Source: MGIIb-Q1 sp964342465
Lineage (GTDB): Archaea; Thermoplasmatota; Poseidoniia; Poseidoniales; Thalassarchaeaceae
Direction: 5' to 3'
Assembly: GCA_964342465.1 (NCBI GenBank)
Contig: CAYFFQ010000023.1
Coordinates: forward strand, 1 to 28,075
DNA: 28,075 bases
The translations under genes were made by a program, and so were the position numbers. Under the pieces are notes generated by a model that did not search any database, was not told the origin of the DNA, and saw only the letters and a list, made by a program, of their open reading frames with translations. Positions 16,265 to 22,981 of the stretch are shown in pieces. The first letter of the stretch is position 1. Every line of letters begins with the position of its first letter.

Positions 16265-17020
16265 ATGAGCAAGCGCTGGTACTCCGAACATCGGCGCGAC
16301 CCGTGGCGTCGTAAAGCGAAGTCATCGGGATATCGCGCTAGGTCGGCCTACAAATTGTTGCAGATACAGGAGAAGTTCAACCTGATTCGAGAGGACGATA
16401 CTGTTCTCGATGTCGGTTGTCACCCGGGAGGGTGGGCTCAAGTCGCAGTTGAACAGGTAGGGCCGAAAGGAAGAGTAATCGGTATTGACCTGAAACCATG
16501 TGAACCCATCGAAGGCGCAGAACTTATCGTCGGTGACATCACTGACGAGGCAGTTCAATCAGAGCTTCTCGCCATGTTGGACTGTAAACCCATCAACACG
16601 ATTGTCTCAGACATTTCTCCTGGTTTGACTGGACAGTATGAGAGGGACCAAGCCATCTCAATAGACTTGGTTTGCCTCGTCATGGACTTTTCCATTCCAC
16701 TGCTCAACAACGGTGGTGCCTTCGTCACCAAAGTCTTCCAAGGAAGGGGCATAGAGGCGGTTGTCATGGCTGCAAAACAACGGTTTTCAAAGGTTCAGAG
16801 GTTCTCACCAGTCGCCAGCAGAAACTCCTCATCCGAGGTTTATCTCGTATGTAAGAACAAACTTGCAAACCCTGAGAGAGGTTCAACCACGGTCAGGGAG
16901 GCGGTCGAGAAACAACTGGAGAAGGAGGGGTTCGTCGAGAGCGACGAAGAAGGACTAACTGCTGAAGAAACCAAGAGTGAACGGGTCGGTTTCACCATCC
17001 ACCGCGCCCGCGAAGGGTGA
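16265..17020 (+). CDS. rlmE: 23S rRNA 2'-O-ribose methyltransferase, RlmE/FtsJ family
   Basis: 251 residues. SAM-dependent 2'-O-methylation of ribosomal RNA. The SAM motif is VLDVGCHPGGW (47-57). The catalytic tetrad is K30 (RSAYK), D116 (VSDISP), K156 (VTKVF) and E191 (SSEVYLVC); the spacings 86, 40 and 35 equal those between K38, D124, K164 and E199 of the E. coli enzyme. The last 50 residues are an acidic, low-complexity extension absent from E. coli, too short for a typical TRAM domain. Its final codons lie within a short sequence that is repeated just past the stop codon. A TATA-like element sits about 27 bases upstream. Confidence 0.95.
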   Translation: MSKRWYSEHRRDPWRRKAKSSGYRARSAYKLLQIQEKFNLIREDDTVLDVGCHPGGWAQVAVEQVGPKGRVIGIDLKPCEPIEGAELIVGDITDEAVQSELLAMLDCKPINTIVSDISPGLTGQYERDQAISIDLVCLVMDFSIPLLNNGGAFVTKVFQGRGIEAVVMAAKQRFSKVQRFSPVASRNSSSEVYLVCKNKLANPERGSTTVREAVEKQLEKEGFVESDEEGLTAEETKSERVGFTIHRAREG

Positions 17021-17088
17021 CGCCATCCGGCCGGGCGGGACCCAAGACTCACACGGATTGCCATCCACCGCGCCGGCGAGGTGTGACA
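16995..17088. repeat. Short duplication of the rlmE 3' end
   Basis: Bases 16995-17022 (last codons, stop and two bases) recur at 17061-17088 with 24 of 28 identical, including 14 perfect bases (CCATCCACCGCGCC) and the TGA. A degenerate third copy starts with CCATCC at 17023. It occupies the 100-base convergent gap to the PAP2 gene. Confidence 0.75.
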
Positions 17089-17120
17089 ATCGCTCCTCTC
17101 CTTGAACTAGCACCGACCTC

Positions 17121-17846
17121 TCAAGTGTCAGTACGGACGGATGATGAACTACCCACTGTGTGAACTGCTGTGACAGCCAGCCGTGCGTCAAGAAGCAGCC
17201 CCAACTGCAACAAGAGAATACCGATGAGCGCTCCCCCGAGCACATCGGTGAACCAGTGCACTCCGGCCACCATGCGGGCGAGAGCGGTGATGGATAGCAG
17301 CAGCAGCCAGAGGCGGGTTGTGATGTGTGGCTGGCTCAGCCGAGAGGCCCAGTCCGGTGCTGAGCTTGACTCCACCCAACGGCGCAGGAAGATGAACAGC
17401 AGTACGCCCCAAAGAACAGTGGCCAGCATGGTGTGTCCCGAAGGCCATGCCAGCGATGTCATGCCAGAGGCGGTTTCAGGCCGGAGGCGTCCGACGAGGG
17501 ACTTCAATGTCTTAGCGCAGATGGCTGCCAGCAACAGCGATGAGATGAGAGGTAGTAGATGCCTTCCCTGACCGACGCGAGCGAGGATGATGCAACTGAC
17601 GACCCCCATCAGCAATGCGGTCTCGATATGCCCGGGAGCGGAGAGCACCCAGCGAGCGAACCAAGTCACCCTTGGGGAATCGTGCAGCAGAAAGATGCTG
17701 TGCAGAAAATCATCCAGTGGTTGCAGTGGATTGGGTTTGGCCAAAGCCGAAAGAGCGAGTCCGAATGCAAGCAGGAAGGAGAGGGTGGCGAGGCGACCTG
17801 ACATGAGCCAGTTGGGAATGGCAGCGTCTCTCTCAGTTTCCGCCAT
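17121..17846 (-). CDS. PAP2-family membrane phosphatase
   Basis: 241 residues, about six membrane helices. All three PAP2 motifs are present: K115 to R122-P123 (KxxxxxxRP), P135-S-G-H138, and R191-x5-H197-x3-D201, where the usual preceding Ser is Ala190. The histidines form and resolve a phospho-enzyme on the outer membrane face. Family members dephosphorylate phosphatidate or polyprenyl pyrophosphates. Recycling of the lipid carrier for glycosylation would fit the glycosyltransferase in this window, but that link is inference. Confidence 0.92.
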   Translation of the reverse strand: MAETERDAAIPNWLMSGRLATLSFLLAFGLALSALAKPNPLQPLDDFLHSIFLLHDSPRVTWFARWVLSAPGHIETALLMGVVSCIILARVGQGRHLLPLISSLLLAAICAKTLKSLVGRLRPETASGMTSLAWPSGHTMLATVLWGVLLFIFLRRWVESSSAPDWASRLSQPHITTRLWLLLLSITALARMVAGVHWFTDVLGGALIGILLLQLGLLLDARLAVTAVHTVGSSSSVRTDT

Positions 17847-17865
17847 ATTGGGGGATAGGCGCCGT

Positions 17866-17872
17866 CCTATTA
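17866..17872 (-). promoter_or_regulatory. Weak TATA-like box of the PAP2 gene
   Basis: The minus strand reads GGCTAATAGG, centred about 23 bases upstream of the ATG at 17846. Confidence 0.35.
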
Positions 17873-18211
17873 GCCGAGTGGGTGTGACAGCGGGGGCGCG
17901 GTGGCAATTCTCCTCCTTGTACCATCACACCCGCCCTAGTAGGCGAATGGGTCTAGCAATGCAGTTGGTGCGATGTGAGAGAACTCACGAGAATGCGCTC
18001 TTCACCGTGTGGTGGTTCACATCAATTAACTCCGACATAGTGAGTGCAACCGAGCCAATGGTAGAGGAATTACCCTATTGGTGAAAAGACGAGGCTTGAC
18101 AGGTGGGGCCGAGTGACTCGGGTGCATCATCCCTTTCTGCGCCGTATGTTCACTTTCAGCAGAAGGGGCTACGCCCCCCACTTTCACTTTTCATCACCCG
18201 TCGCAGATTGT

Positions 18212-18219
18212 CTACTATA
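18212..18219 (+). promoter_or_regulatory. TATA box of the OB-fold protein gene
   Basis: CTACTATAAC, centred about 25 bases upstream of the ATG at 18242. Confidence 0.55.
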
Positions 18220-18241
18220 ACACAACGCTCTCAGATGGGAT

Positions 18242-18652
18242 ATGACAAGCAAAGTCAAACAAAATGAGAATGAATCGGAATTGAAAGCGAAGCGGAGGGC
18301 GGCGATATTACGCCATGCCTACGGTACGAGAAGGATGAATAAACCGTCCACAGAGGGGCGCTTGACAGTCAAGGAACTCGGGTTGGGTGCCATCAAGGGG
18401 TATGTCGAAGTTCTTGTGCTACGACGCTATCCACGCCGGCAGGTCAATTCTGCCAACTATCGTGGACCTGTTGCAGCAGCGTGTGGCCGAGATGAAACAG
18501 GAGTTGTTGGACTTGTTCTCTGGGGAAAACAAGTCGATGAAGTTCGCACCGGCGATGTGATTCGCCTAGACAATGGATGGTGCCGCCGTTCTCACGGTGA
18601 ACTTGTGGTCAGTTCTGGCCGGACAGGTGAACTTTCCATCGTCAATAATTGA
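18242..18652 (+). CDS. OB-fold single-strand nucleic-acid-binding protein (RPA/SSB-like)
   Basis: 136 residues. About 40 N-terminal residues are charged and probably disordered. One OB fold follows (about 45-134): GAIKGYVEVLVLRRYPRR, then ACGRDETGVVGLVLWG, where DETG followed by a strand ending LWG is the archaeal RPA/SSB signature, then VRTGDVIRLDNGWCRRSHGELVVSSGRTGEL. A single OB domain without the zinc finger of larger RPAs suggests an accessory or RPA41/SSB-like protein. It sits 185 bases before the methyltransferase pair. That may be a functional link or simply adjacency. Confidence 0.85.
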   Translation: MTSKVKQNENESELKAKRRAAILRHAYGTRRMNKPSTEGRLTVKELGLGAIKGYVEVLVLRRYPRRQVNSANYRGPVAAACGRDETGVVGLVLWGKQVDEVRTGDVIRLDNGWCRRSHGELVVSSGRTGELSIVNN

Positions 18653-18837
18653 TTTGATTCTGACTTTGGACTGGCTCCGATACATCATCAGGTGAAACTA
18701 GGCGAATTTGACATGATGCCATCTCCCGATGAATGAGCAATCGTCAAGAACGGCGGCCCTCCGCTTGACAGGGAGGCGAATAGAGGGGAGTGAGATTTCT
18801 CGCCAATCCCATCTCGCCATCAGAGCCGGTGTTGAAG

Positions 18838-20451
18838 ATGTGTCCGATGGCAGATGAAATCATCGATGGAAAGGGTGAACTCATTCGCCACCACTTCGGT
18901 GAGGAAATCTACACTCGAATACTCAAACAGGGCCTCGCCGGGGAAAAAGACTTCGTCAGTGAGGTGTTTGAAGAGGTGATGACTCATGCGGAAAGAAAAG
19001 CACATGGACAATTTTTCACTCATTCAGAATTGGTGGAATACATCATTTCACGCCTTCCCATTCAATCTGATTCTACTATTATCGACCCTGCTTGTGGAGC
19101 AGGAGCATTTCTCGCCGCTGCCTCGAGAGTGACGAATGGTCACGCCCGCCTCATTGGGGTTGACATCAATCAGGACGCGCTTGACTTCTGCAGACTCAGC
19201 CTCGACTCCCTATCAGAATGCACCGACTTCACACTGCTCTGCTCAGACAGTATCAATCAGTTGAGTCCTTCGGATTTGGTGGATTTGAGTGGTGGTGACT
19301 TGGACATTGCCATCGGAAATCCGCCATTCATGAATTTGAAGAGAGGCGTCGATTACGACCCGATGGATTCTATCTATCGCCATGTCGTCAATGGAGTCAC
19401 CAACTCATGCACTCTCATCATCGCCAAGACTCTCTCGCTTCTGAGGGAGGGGGGTTGGATGGGCTTCGTGCTGCCAAAGAACATTCTGAGAGTGAACTCG
19501 TTTAGTTCCCTGCGGAGACATTTGGCACAGAATACGCGGATAATTGAGATCTTTGACCTCGGCCACTACTTCAAAGATGTGAGGGGGGACCAGGTGATTC
19601 TGATTCTCCAGAAGGGCCACCTTAACCAAGAGGAGTTGGACTCACACCATGTGACCATCAAAGTTCTAATGCGGGGTGAAAGTTTTGACAGACCTCACAC
19701 TTACTCCATACCTCAGTCCACACTTCTTGAGTTTGACCACTATCCGATATTCCTCAACCATGACATCCTACCTCTAGCGAAAAAAATGTTGACGGCGGAG
19801 TCAATTCTATCGGACCACGCCGACATCTTTCGCGGCCTATCCTATGGCTCCAAGAATGCCTTGGTAGACGATGTCAAACACAGGGGGTGGCACCCACTCT
19901 ATAGAGGAAAATCCATCAGGCCTTTTGGCATAGCCCATCGTTTGTGGCTCGACCCGGCGTTCACAGAATCCACCCCGAATAGCAAAATCGCTAGATTGGC
20001 ACATGCAAAGGTAGCGGTCCAGAACATCTGTTCACGCGAGGGAGGGATACGAGCCTCTACTATTGGAAGTGATGAACTGACCCTTGATACCGTCACCAAT
20101 GTGGTACCGAAGGATGAAGAACACCTCAGATTCATTACCGCCCTTCTCAACTCGAGACTCTCTAATTTCTTCACCATCCTCATTTTGTTCCTCCATTCCA
20201 ATTTCACAATGCACACAGACCGGATGTATATCGGAAGAATCCCGTTTGTTGAGCCGACTGCATCGCATTTTGATGAAGTCAACCGTCTAGTCTCAGAAAT
20301 TGAAAAAACGGCCCCGAACTCCGCGGAATACAGTGTGTTATACGAATGCATCCAACGGACCATCTATGATGTGTATCAAGTTGCACAACAAGATGTTCAA
20401 ACAATTGAAAAGAGTCTGAAACTAGTGATGAGTGTGAAGTCCTATGGCTGA
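18838..20451 (+). CDS. N6-adenine DNA methyltransferase, M.TaqI/Eco57I-like (gamma class)
   Basis: 537 residues from the ATG at 18838. GTG at 18790 and ATG at 18847 are possible starts; the GTG has a purine run too close to serve as a binding site. HGQFFTHSELV (about 56-66) corresponds to motif X, DPACGAGAFLAAA (about 83-95) is the SAM loop, and GNPPF (about 160-164) is the adenine-flipping motif. The C-terminal half looks like a target-recognition domain, with FRGLSYGSKN, PLYRGKSIRPF and a closing LLNSRLSNFF segment as in TaqI-like enzymes. There is no nuclease motif, so it is a stand-alone modification enzyme. It overlaps the next gene by 8 bases. Its partner nuclease is probably the convergent gene at 21536-22252. 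Confidence 0.88.
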   Translation: MCPMADEIIDGKGELIRHHFGEEIYTRILKQGLAGEKDFVSEVFEEVMTHAERKAHGQFFTHSELVEYIISRLPIQSDSTIIDPACGAGAFLAAASRVTNGHARLIGVDINQDALDFCRLSLDSLSECTDFTLLCSDSINQLSPSDLVDLSGGDLDIAIGNPPFMNLKRGVDYDPMDSIYRHVVNGVTNSCTLIIAKTLSLLREGGWMGFVLPKNILRVNSFSSLRRHLAQNTRIIEIFDLGHYFKDVRGDQVILILQKGHLNQEELDSHHVTIKVLMRGESFDRPHTYSIPQSTLLEFDHYPIFLNHDILPLAKKMLTAESILSDHADIFRGLSYGSKNALVDDVKHRGWHPLYRGKSIRPFGIAHRLWLDPAFTESTPNSKIARLAHAKVAVQNICSREGGIRASTIGSDELTLDTVTNVVPKDEEHLRFITALLNSRLSNFFTILILFLHSNFTMHTDRMYIGRIPFVEPTASHFDEVNRLVSEIEKTAPNSAEYSVLYECIQRTIYDVYQVAQQDVQTIEKSLKLVMSVKSYG

Positions 20452-21316
20452 AAAAATGAACAACCTTTCTGGAAAAGAGTGGTTGGAACACTCATTCTCA
20501 ATATGGCGAGACATTCGGAAAAGCCAAGACGAACTTAGGTTGGGTCATCCAGCGATTTTTCCATCTATGTTGGCGAAAAGAGTGATTGAAATCTACACCA
20601 AAGACAACGAAGAAGTCATTCTCGACCCTTTCGCTGGTACCGGCTCCACACTGGTTGCAGCCGTTGACTGTGGTCGGCGAGCCGTAGGAATCGAATTGAA
20701 TCCAGATTTCTCAGAAATCGCAGAATCGCGAATCGCCGCCTCGCAGACCGAATTGAATCCCGACTTATCCGAAATTGCCGATTCACGAACCAAGGAATCC
20801 CGAACAGACAATGAAGGAAAACACCCTTCCCCCGATAATGATAAACGAGTGAAGGTCATCACCGGCGATTCAAGAGAGGTTCTGCGACAAATCGCTGATG
20901 AAAGCGTTGATTTGTGTATCAATTCCCCACCATACTGGGATATTCTCAATCAGAGAAGGAGCGTCGATGCCCGCGACATCAGCGGCTACAGTGATGAGAA
21001 GACCGACCTCGGCAACATATCTGACTACGACGACTTTCTATCACAGTTGAAACAGGTCTACTGCGAGGTTTTTCGAACCCTAAAACCGAACAAAAGGTGT
21101 GTCTGCGTAGTCATGGACATTCGTAAGAAATCGCAATTCTACCCCCTCCATCTCGACCTCTCGCACATCATGCAGGAAATCGGCTTTGAGGTCGAGGAAT
21201 TCATCATCTGGGATAGGCAACATGAATACAACAACATGAAACCTCTCGGTTATCCTTGGGTGTTCAGGGTCAACAAAGTACACGAATTCATCTGTATTTT
21301 TCACAAAAGAGAGTGA
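20444..21316 (+). CDS. DNA methyltransferase, SPPY-type (N4-cytosine or N6-adenine)
   Basis: 290 residues, translationally coupled to the preceding methyltransferase (ATG inside its last codons). Motif order is X (HPAIFP, 35-40), then I (DPFAGTGS, 61-68), then IV (SPPYW, 161-165). SPPY favours N4-cytosine methylation but does not prove it. Common beta-class enzymes of this sequence type have IV before I, so this one is permuted relative to them. Between I and IV lies an internal duplication, ELNPDFSEIAESR (84-96) and ELNPDLSEIADSR (103-115). Two methyltransferases in tandem are typical when the recognition site is asymmetric and each strand needs its own enzyme. Confidence 0.88.
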   Translation: MAEKMNNLSGKEWLEHSFSIWRDIRKSQDELRLGHPAIFPSMLAKRVIEIYTKDNEEVILDPFAGTGSTLVAAVDCGRRAVGIELNPDFSEIAESRIAASQTELNPDLSEIADSRTKESRTDNEGKHPSPDNDKRVKVITGDSREVLRQIADESVDLCINSPPYWDILNQRRSVDARDISGYSDEKTDLGNISDYDDFLSQLKQVYCEVFRTLKPNKRCVCVVMDIRKKSQFYPLHLDLSHIMQEIGFEVEEFIIWDRQHEYNNMKPLGYPWVFRVNKVHEFICIFHKRE

Positions 21317-21323
21317 GCCATTC

Positions 21324-21540
21324 CCGCGGCCGAGTAAAGTTGGAGTGGCGGCCTACCGTCTGGGTGCGGCCTGTGCGCCAGCCGCCTGACTGAGTGTAGT
21401 TGGTGTGTAGGTAAGCCGTCGGGGTGCGGCCTGTGCGCCAGCCGCGCGGCCGAGTATAGTTGGTGCGTAGGTCAGCCGTCGGGGTGCGGCCTGTGCGCCA
21501 GCCGCCTGAGTGAGTATAGTTGGTGTCTAGGTGAGTCACC
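21324..21540. repeat. 60-bp tandem repeat, three full units and a partial one
   Basis: Units are 21324-21381 (58), 21382-21441 (60), 21442-21501 (60) and a partial copy, 21502-21540. The core GGTGCGGCCTGTGCGCCAG is nearly identical in all full units. The unit starts alternate between CGGCCGAGT (units 1 and 3) and CCTGA(C/G)TGAGT (units 2 and 4), so the ancestral unit may be about 120 bp. GCGGC and GCCGC flank the core and can form a hairpin with loop CTGTGCGCCA at each unit boundary. The array fills the gap between the convergent methyltransferase and nuclease-like genes and slightly overlaps the latter's stop. Confidence 0.93.
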
Positions 21541-22252
21541 GCCCGACCGAATCGAGAAGATGAGCCTGAAAAGTGGCTAGGGAGACCACCTCGGGTGAGT
21601 TTCTCTTGAAGACCGTGTAAAGTTCATCAGAACCGCGGATTGTCTTGGTTTCCACCTCGTATCGCTTCCCTCTCTCTGGGCGAATCACGACAATGTGTTC
21701 TTTGGGTAGGTGATAGACGAGCATTATCCACACCTCTATCTCCGGATGTTTCTGAGCATACCTCAACTTGTCCGGTCTGACCCAATAGTCAATACCCCGC
21801 CTATATTCCGTGCCGGTCACCTCCACCTTCATCAGTAATTCCTGGTTGATGTGGACATCGATATCAGGACTACCGGATTCTTCCGGATGTTCTTCAATGA
21901 GTTCGTCAGAACCAGCTCCGAACCCGACAATTTCTGTTCTCAATTGCGGAGATACCATTTCAATCACTTGTTGGGCGCGTTCTAATCGCACCTGCTCTCG
22001 CTTCCACGATTGCGGCCCGTATTGCCTCTTCCAATGAAAGGATTCCATCGCCTTCAATTCCTCACAGGTGACCTCGCGGCCGACCTCCAAACCGAGAGCG
22101 GGAAAGGTGCGCCCTCTGATACTTGTGCAAAACTCCCCATCTATGAAGACCCAATAGCGGTCTCTATCCTCCTTGAAGTTGATTTGGGTTATTTTAGGAA
22201 TCTCTTCAACCCCCCATCTCCGACTTGCAGTCTTCATCGCTGATACAGACAT
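21536..22252 (-). CDS. Candidate restriction endonuclease: RecX-like N-terminus plus PD-(D/E)XK-like core
   Basis: 238 residues. Residues about 20-70 (ITQINFKEDRDRYWVFIDG, then FPALGLEVGREVTCEEL) closely follow the pattern of the RecX N-terminal segment. Residues 128-182 look like a PD-(D/E)XK nuclease core: GSPDIDVHIN (D130/D132), a strand MKVEVTGTE with E144 and Thr where Lys is usual (T146), then WVRPDKLRYA, whose K162 could be the displaced catalytic Lys, and the strand VWIMLVYHL. Position beside two methyltransferases suggests the cleaving partner, transcribed separately from its own promoter with an operator-like repeat. No catalytic test can be done by eye. A non-restriction DNA-binding nuclease is the main alternative. 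Confidence 0.6.
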   Translation of the reverse strand: MSVSAMKTASRRWGVEEIPKITQINFKEDRDRYWVFIDGEFCTSIRGRTFPALGLEVGREVTCEELKAMESFHWKRQYGPQSWKREQVRLERAQQVIEMVSPQLRTEIVGFGAGSDELIEEHPEESGSPDIDVHINQELLMKVEVTGTEYRRGIDYWVRPDKLRYAQKHPEIEVWIMLVYHLPKEHIVVIRPERGKRYEVETKTIRGSDELYTVFKRNSPEVVSLATFQAHLLDSVGR

Positions 22253-22287
22253 CTCTCTTCATAAGCAGTTCGCCCCAATTTTCTCCG

Positions 22288-22308
22288 GTTGTATTTAGCC
22301 AATACAAC
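22288..22308 (-). promoter_or_regulatory. Operator-like inverted repeat over the nuclease TATA box
   Basis: GTTGTATT-TAGCC-AATACAAC: perfect 8-bp arms and a 5-base spacer. On the minus strand it contains GGCTAAATACAA, the only TATA-like element upstream of the ATG at 22252 (about 43 bases, leaving a short leader with GAAGAGAG before the start). A protein bound here would block TBP. Restriction genes are often delayed in this way; no regulator gene is visible nearby. Confidence 0.5.
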
Positions 22309-22428
22309 TACCTGCCCTATCCCTGCTCTTCTGAATCAGAGTTTGTTCCAGTCATGGGTTGATTGGATGGCAGGAAAAACGAAGGGTAATCGGAGATATC
22401 CTTTCAACTTAGAGTAAGTTGTTTGAGA

Positions 22429-22505
22429 GTCGAATTCATGAAATTCATATTCGACGCCATATCCATGGAATAATTATTCCAAACTTCCCTACTAAATTGG
22501 AAGTT
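22429..22505. repeat. Cluster of three perfect dyads
   Basis: GTCGAAT (22429-22435) pairs with ATTCGAC (22449-22455). GGAATAATTATTCC (22467-22480) is a perfect 14-base palindrome. AACTTCC (22482-22488) pairs with GGAAGTT (22499-22505). Three dyads in 77 bases of A+T-rich non-coding DNA suggest a structured RNA, regulator sites or an origin-like element. Confidence 0.5.
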
Positions 22506-22951
22506 CAAATCATAGATTGAGAATTATTTCCTACATGTATTCTTTTCTTTGTCATCTCCCAATTTAGTATTTGCGCCAATTTCCATGTGAATATCGGTTT
22601 TCTGGTTTTGGATTAAACAGATAATTCCAATATTTGTCAATAATTTTTTCTCTTTCAGGAAACATGTAGTTCAACTCTAGTAAATGTGAGAGAATAAACA
22701 AAAGTCATGCATGGACCGTTTTCGACATGCAGCTTCATTGTGCGGACTTAATTTGTCTTGAAACCAAGTGCAAAGCCCCCTTCTTCTTTTCGCAGCACCA
22801 TTTCTACAAATATTCTTACTTGTATAGAATCCATAGCAATTGCATTAACTAGATATATTTTCAGGCATAGACTCTAATATTGACGAGTATACAACGGGTA
22901 TTTTGGCGAAAAATTGAGGGGGGTAGAAATCTGACAAATTTACAGAGAAAA

Positions 22952-22959
22952 GATTATAG
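22952..22959 (+). promoter_or_regulatory. TATA box of the giant helicase gene
   Basis: GATTATAG, centred about 27 bases upstream of the ATG at 22982. That spacing is the reason for choosing 22982 rather than the earlier TTG (22880) or ATG (22964), which lies only about 8 bases after it. Confidence 0.5.
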
Positions 22960-22981
22960 TTTAATGATACTTCAAACAGAA

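Larger units (their letters stand above)
17847..18241. other. 395-base divergent intergenic region
   Basis: No supported gene. Beyond the two TATA-like boxes it holds a palindrome CCGAGT-G-ACTCGG (18109-18121) and a short hairpin GGGGC-TAC-GCCCC (18165-18177) about 65 bases before the OB-fold gene. An unnamed small RNA is possible but unsupported. Confidence 0.4.
22253..22981. other. A+T-rich gene-free stretch (0.73 kb) with several inverted repeats
   Basis: No supported gene. Composition falls to roughly one third G+C from about 22390 on. It contains the operator-like repeat at 22288-22308, a dyad cluster at 22429-22505 and the helicase TATA box near 22955. CTACATGT near 22529 and ACATGTAG near 22665 are 8-base inverted matches 130 bases apart. 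The left border of the foreign-looking segment probably lies here. Confidence 0.5.

Noticed and set aside
16215..16325. N-terminal extension of the 15201-16214 thioredoxin-like protein
   Set aside because: It would overlap the start of rlmE and bury the signal peptide internally; ATG 16214 has a well-placed TATA-like element.
17587..18084. A 165-residue plus-strand frame antisense to the PAP2 gene and into the gap
   Set aside because: First half is antisense to a gene with intact catalytic motifs; the second half shows no domain, promoter or coding bias.
21288..21539. An 83-residue minus-strand frame with 20-residue repeats (TNYT...GWRTGRTPTA)
   Set aside because: Although it overlaps the nuclease stop as GTGA, it runs into the 3' end of the opposite methyltransferase gene, and several unit differences change residues without any sign of protein-level conservation. 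Kept only as a remark in the array finding.
21324..21540. CRISPR array
   Set aside because: Sequence between the conserved cores is itself repeated with small changes, so there are no spacers.
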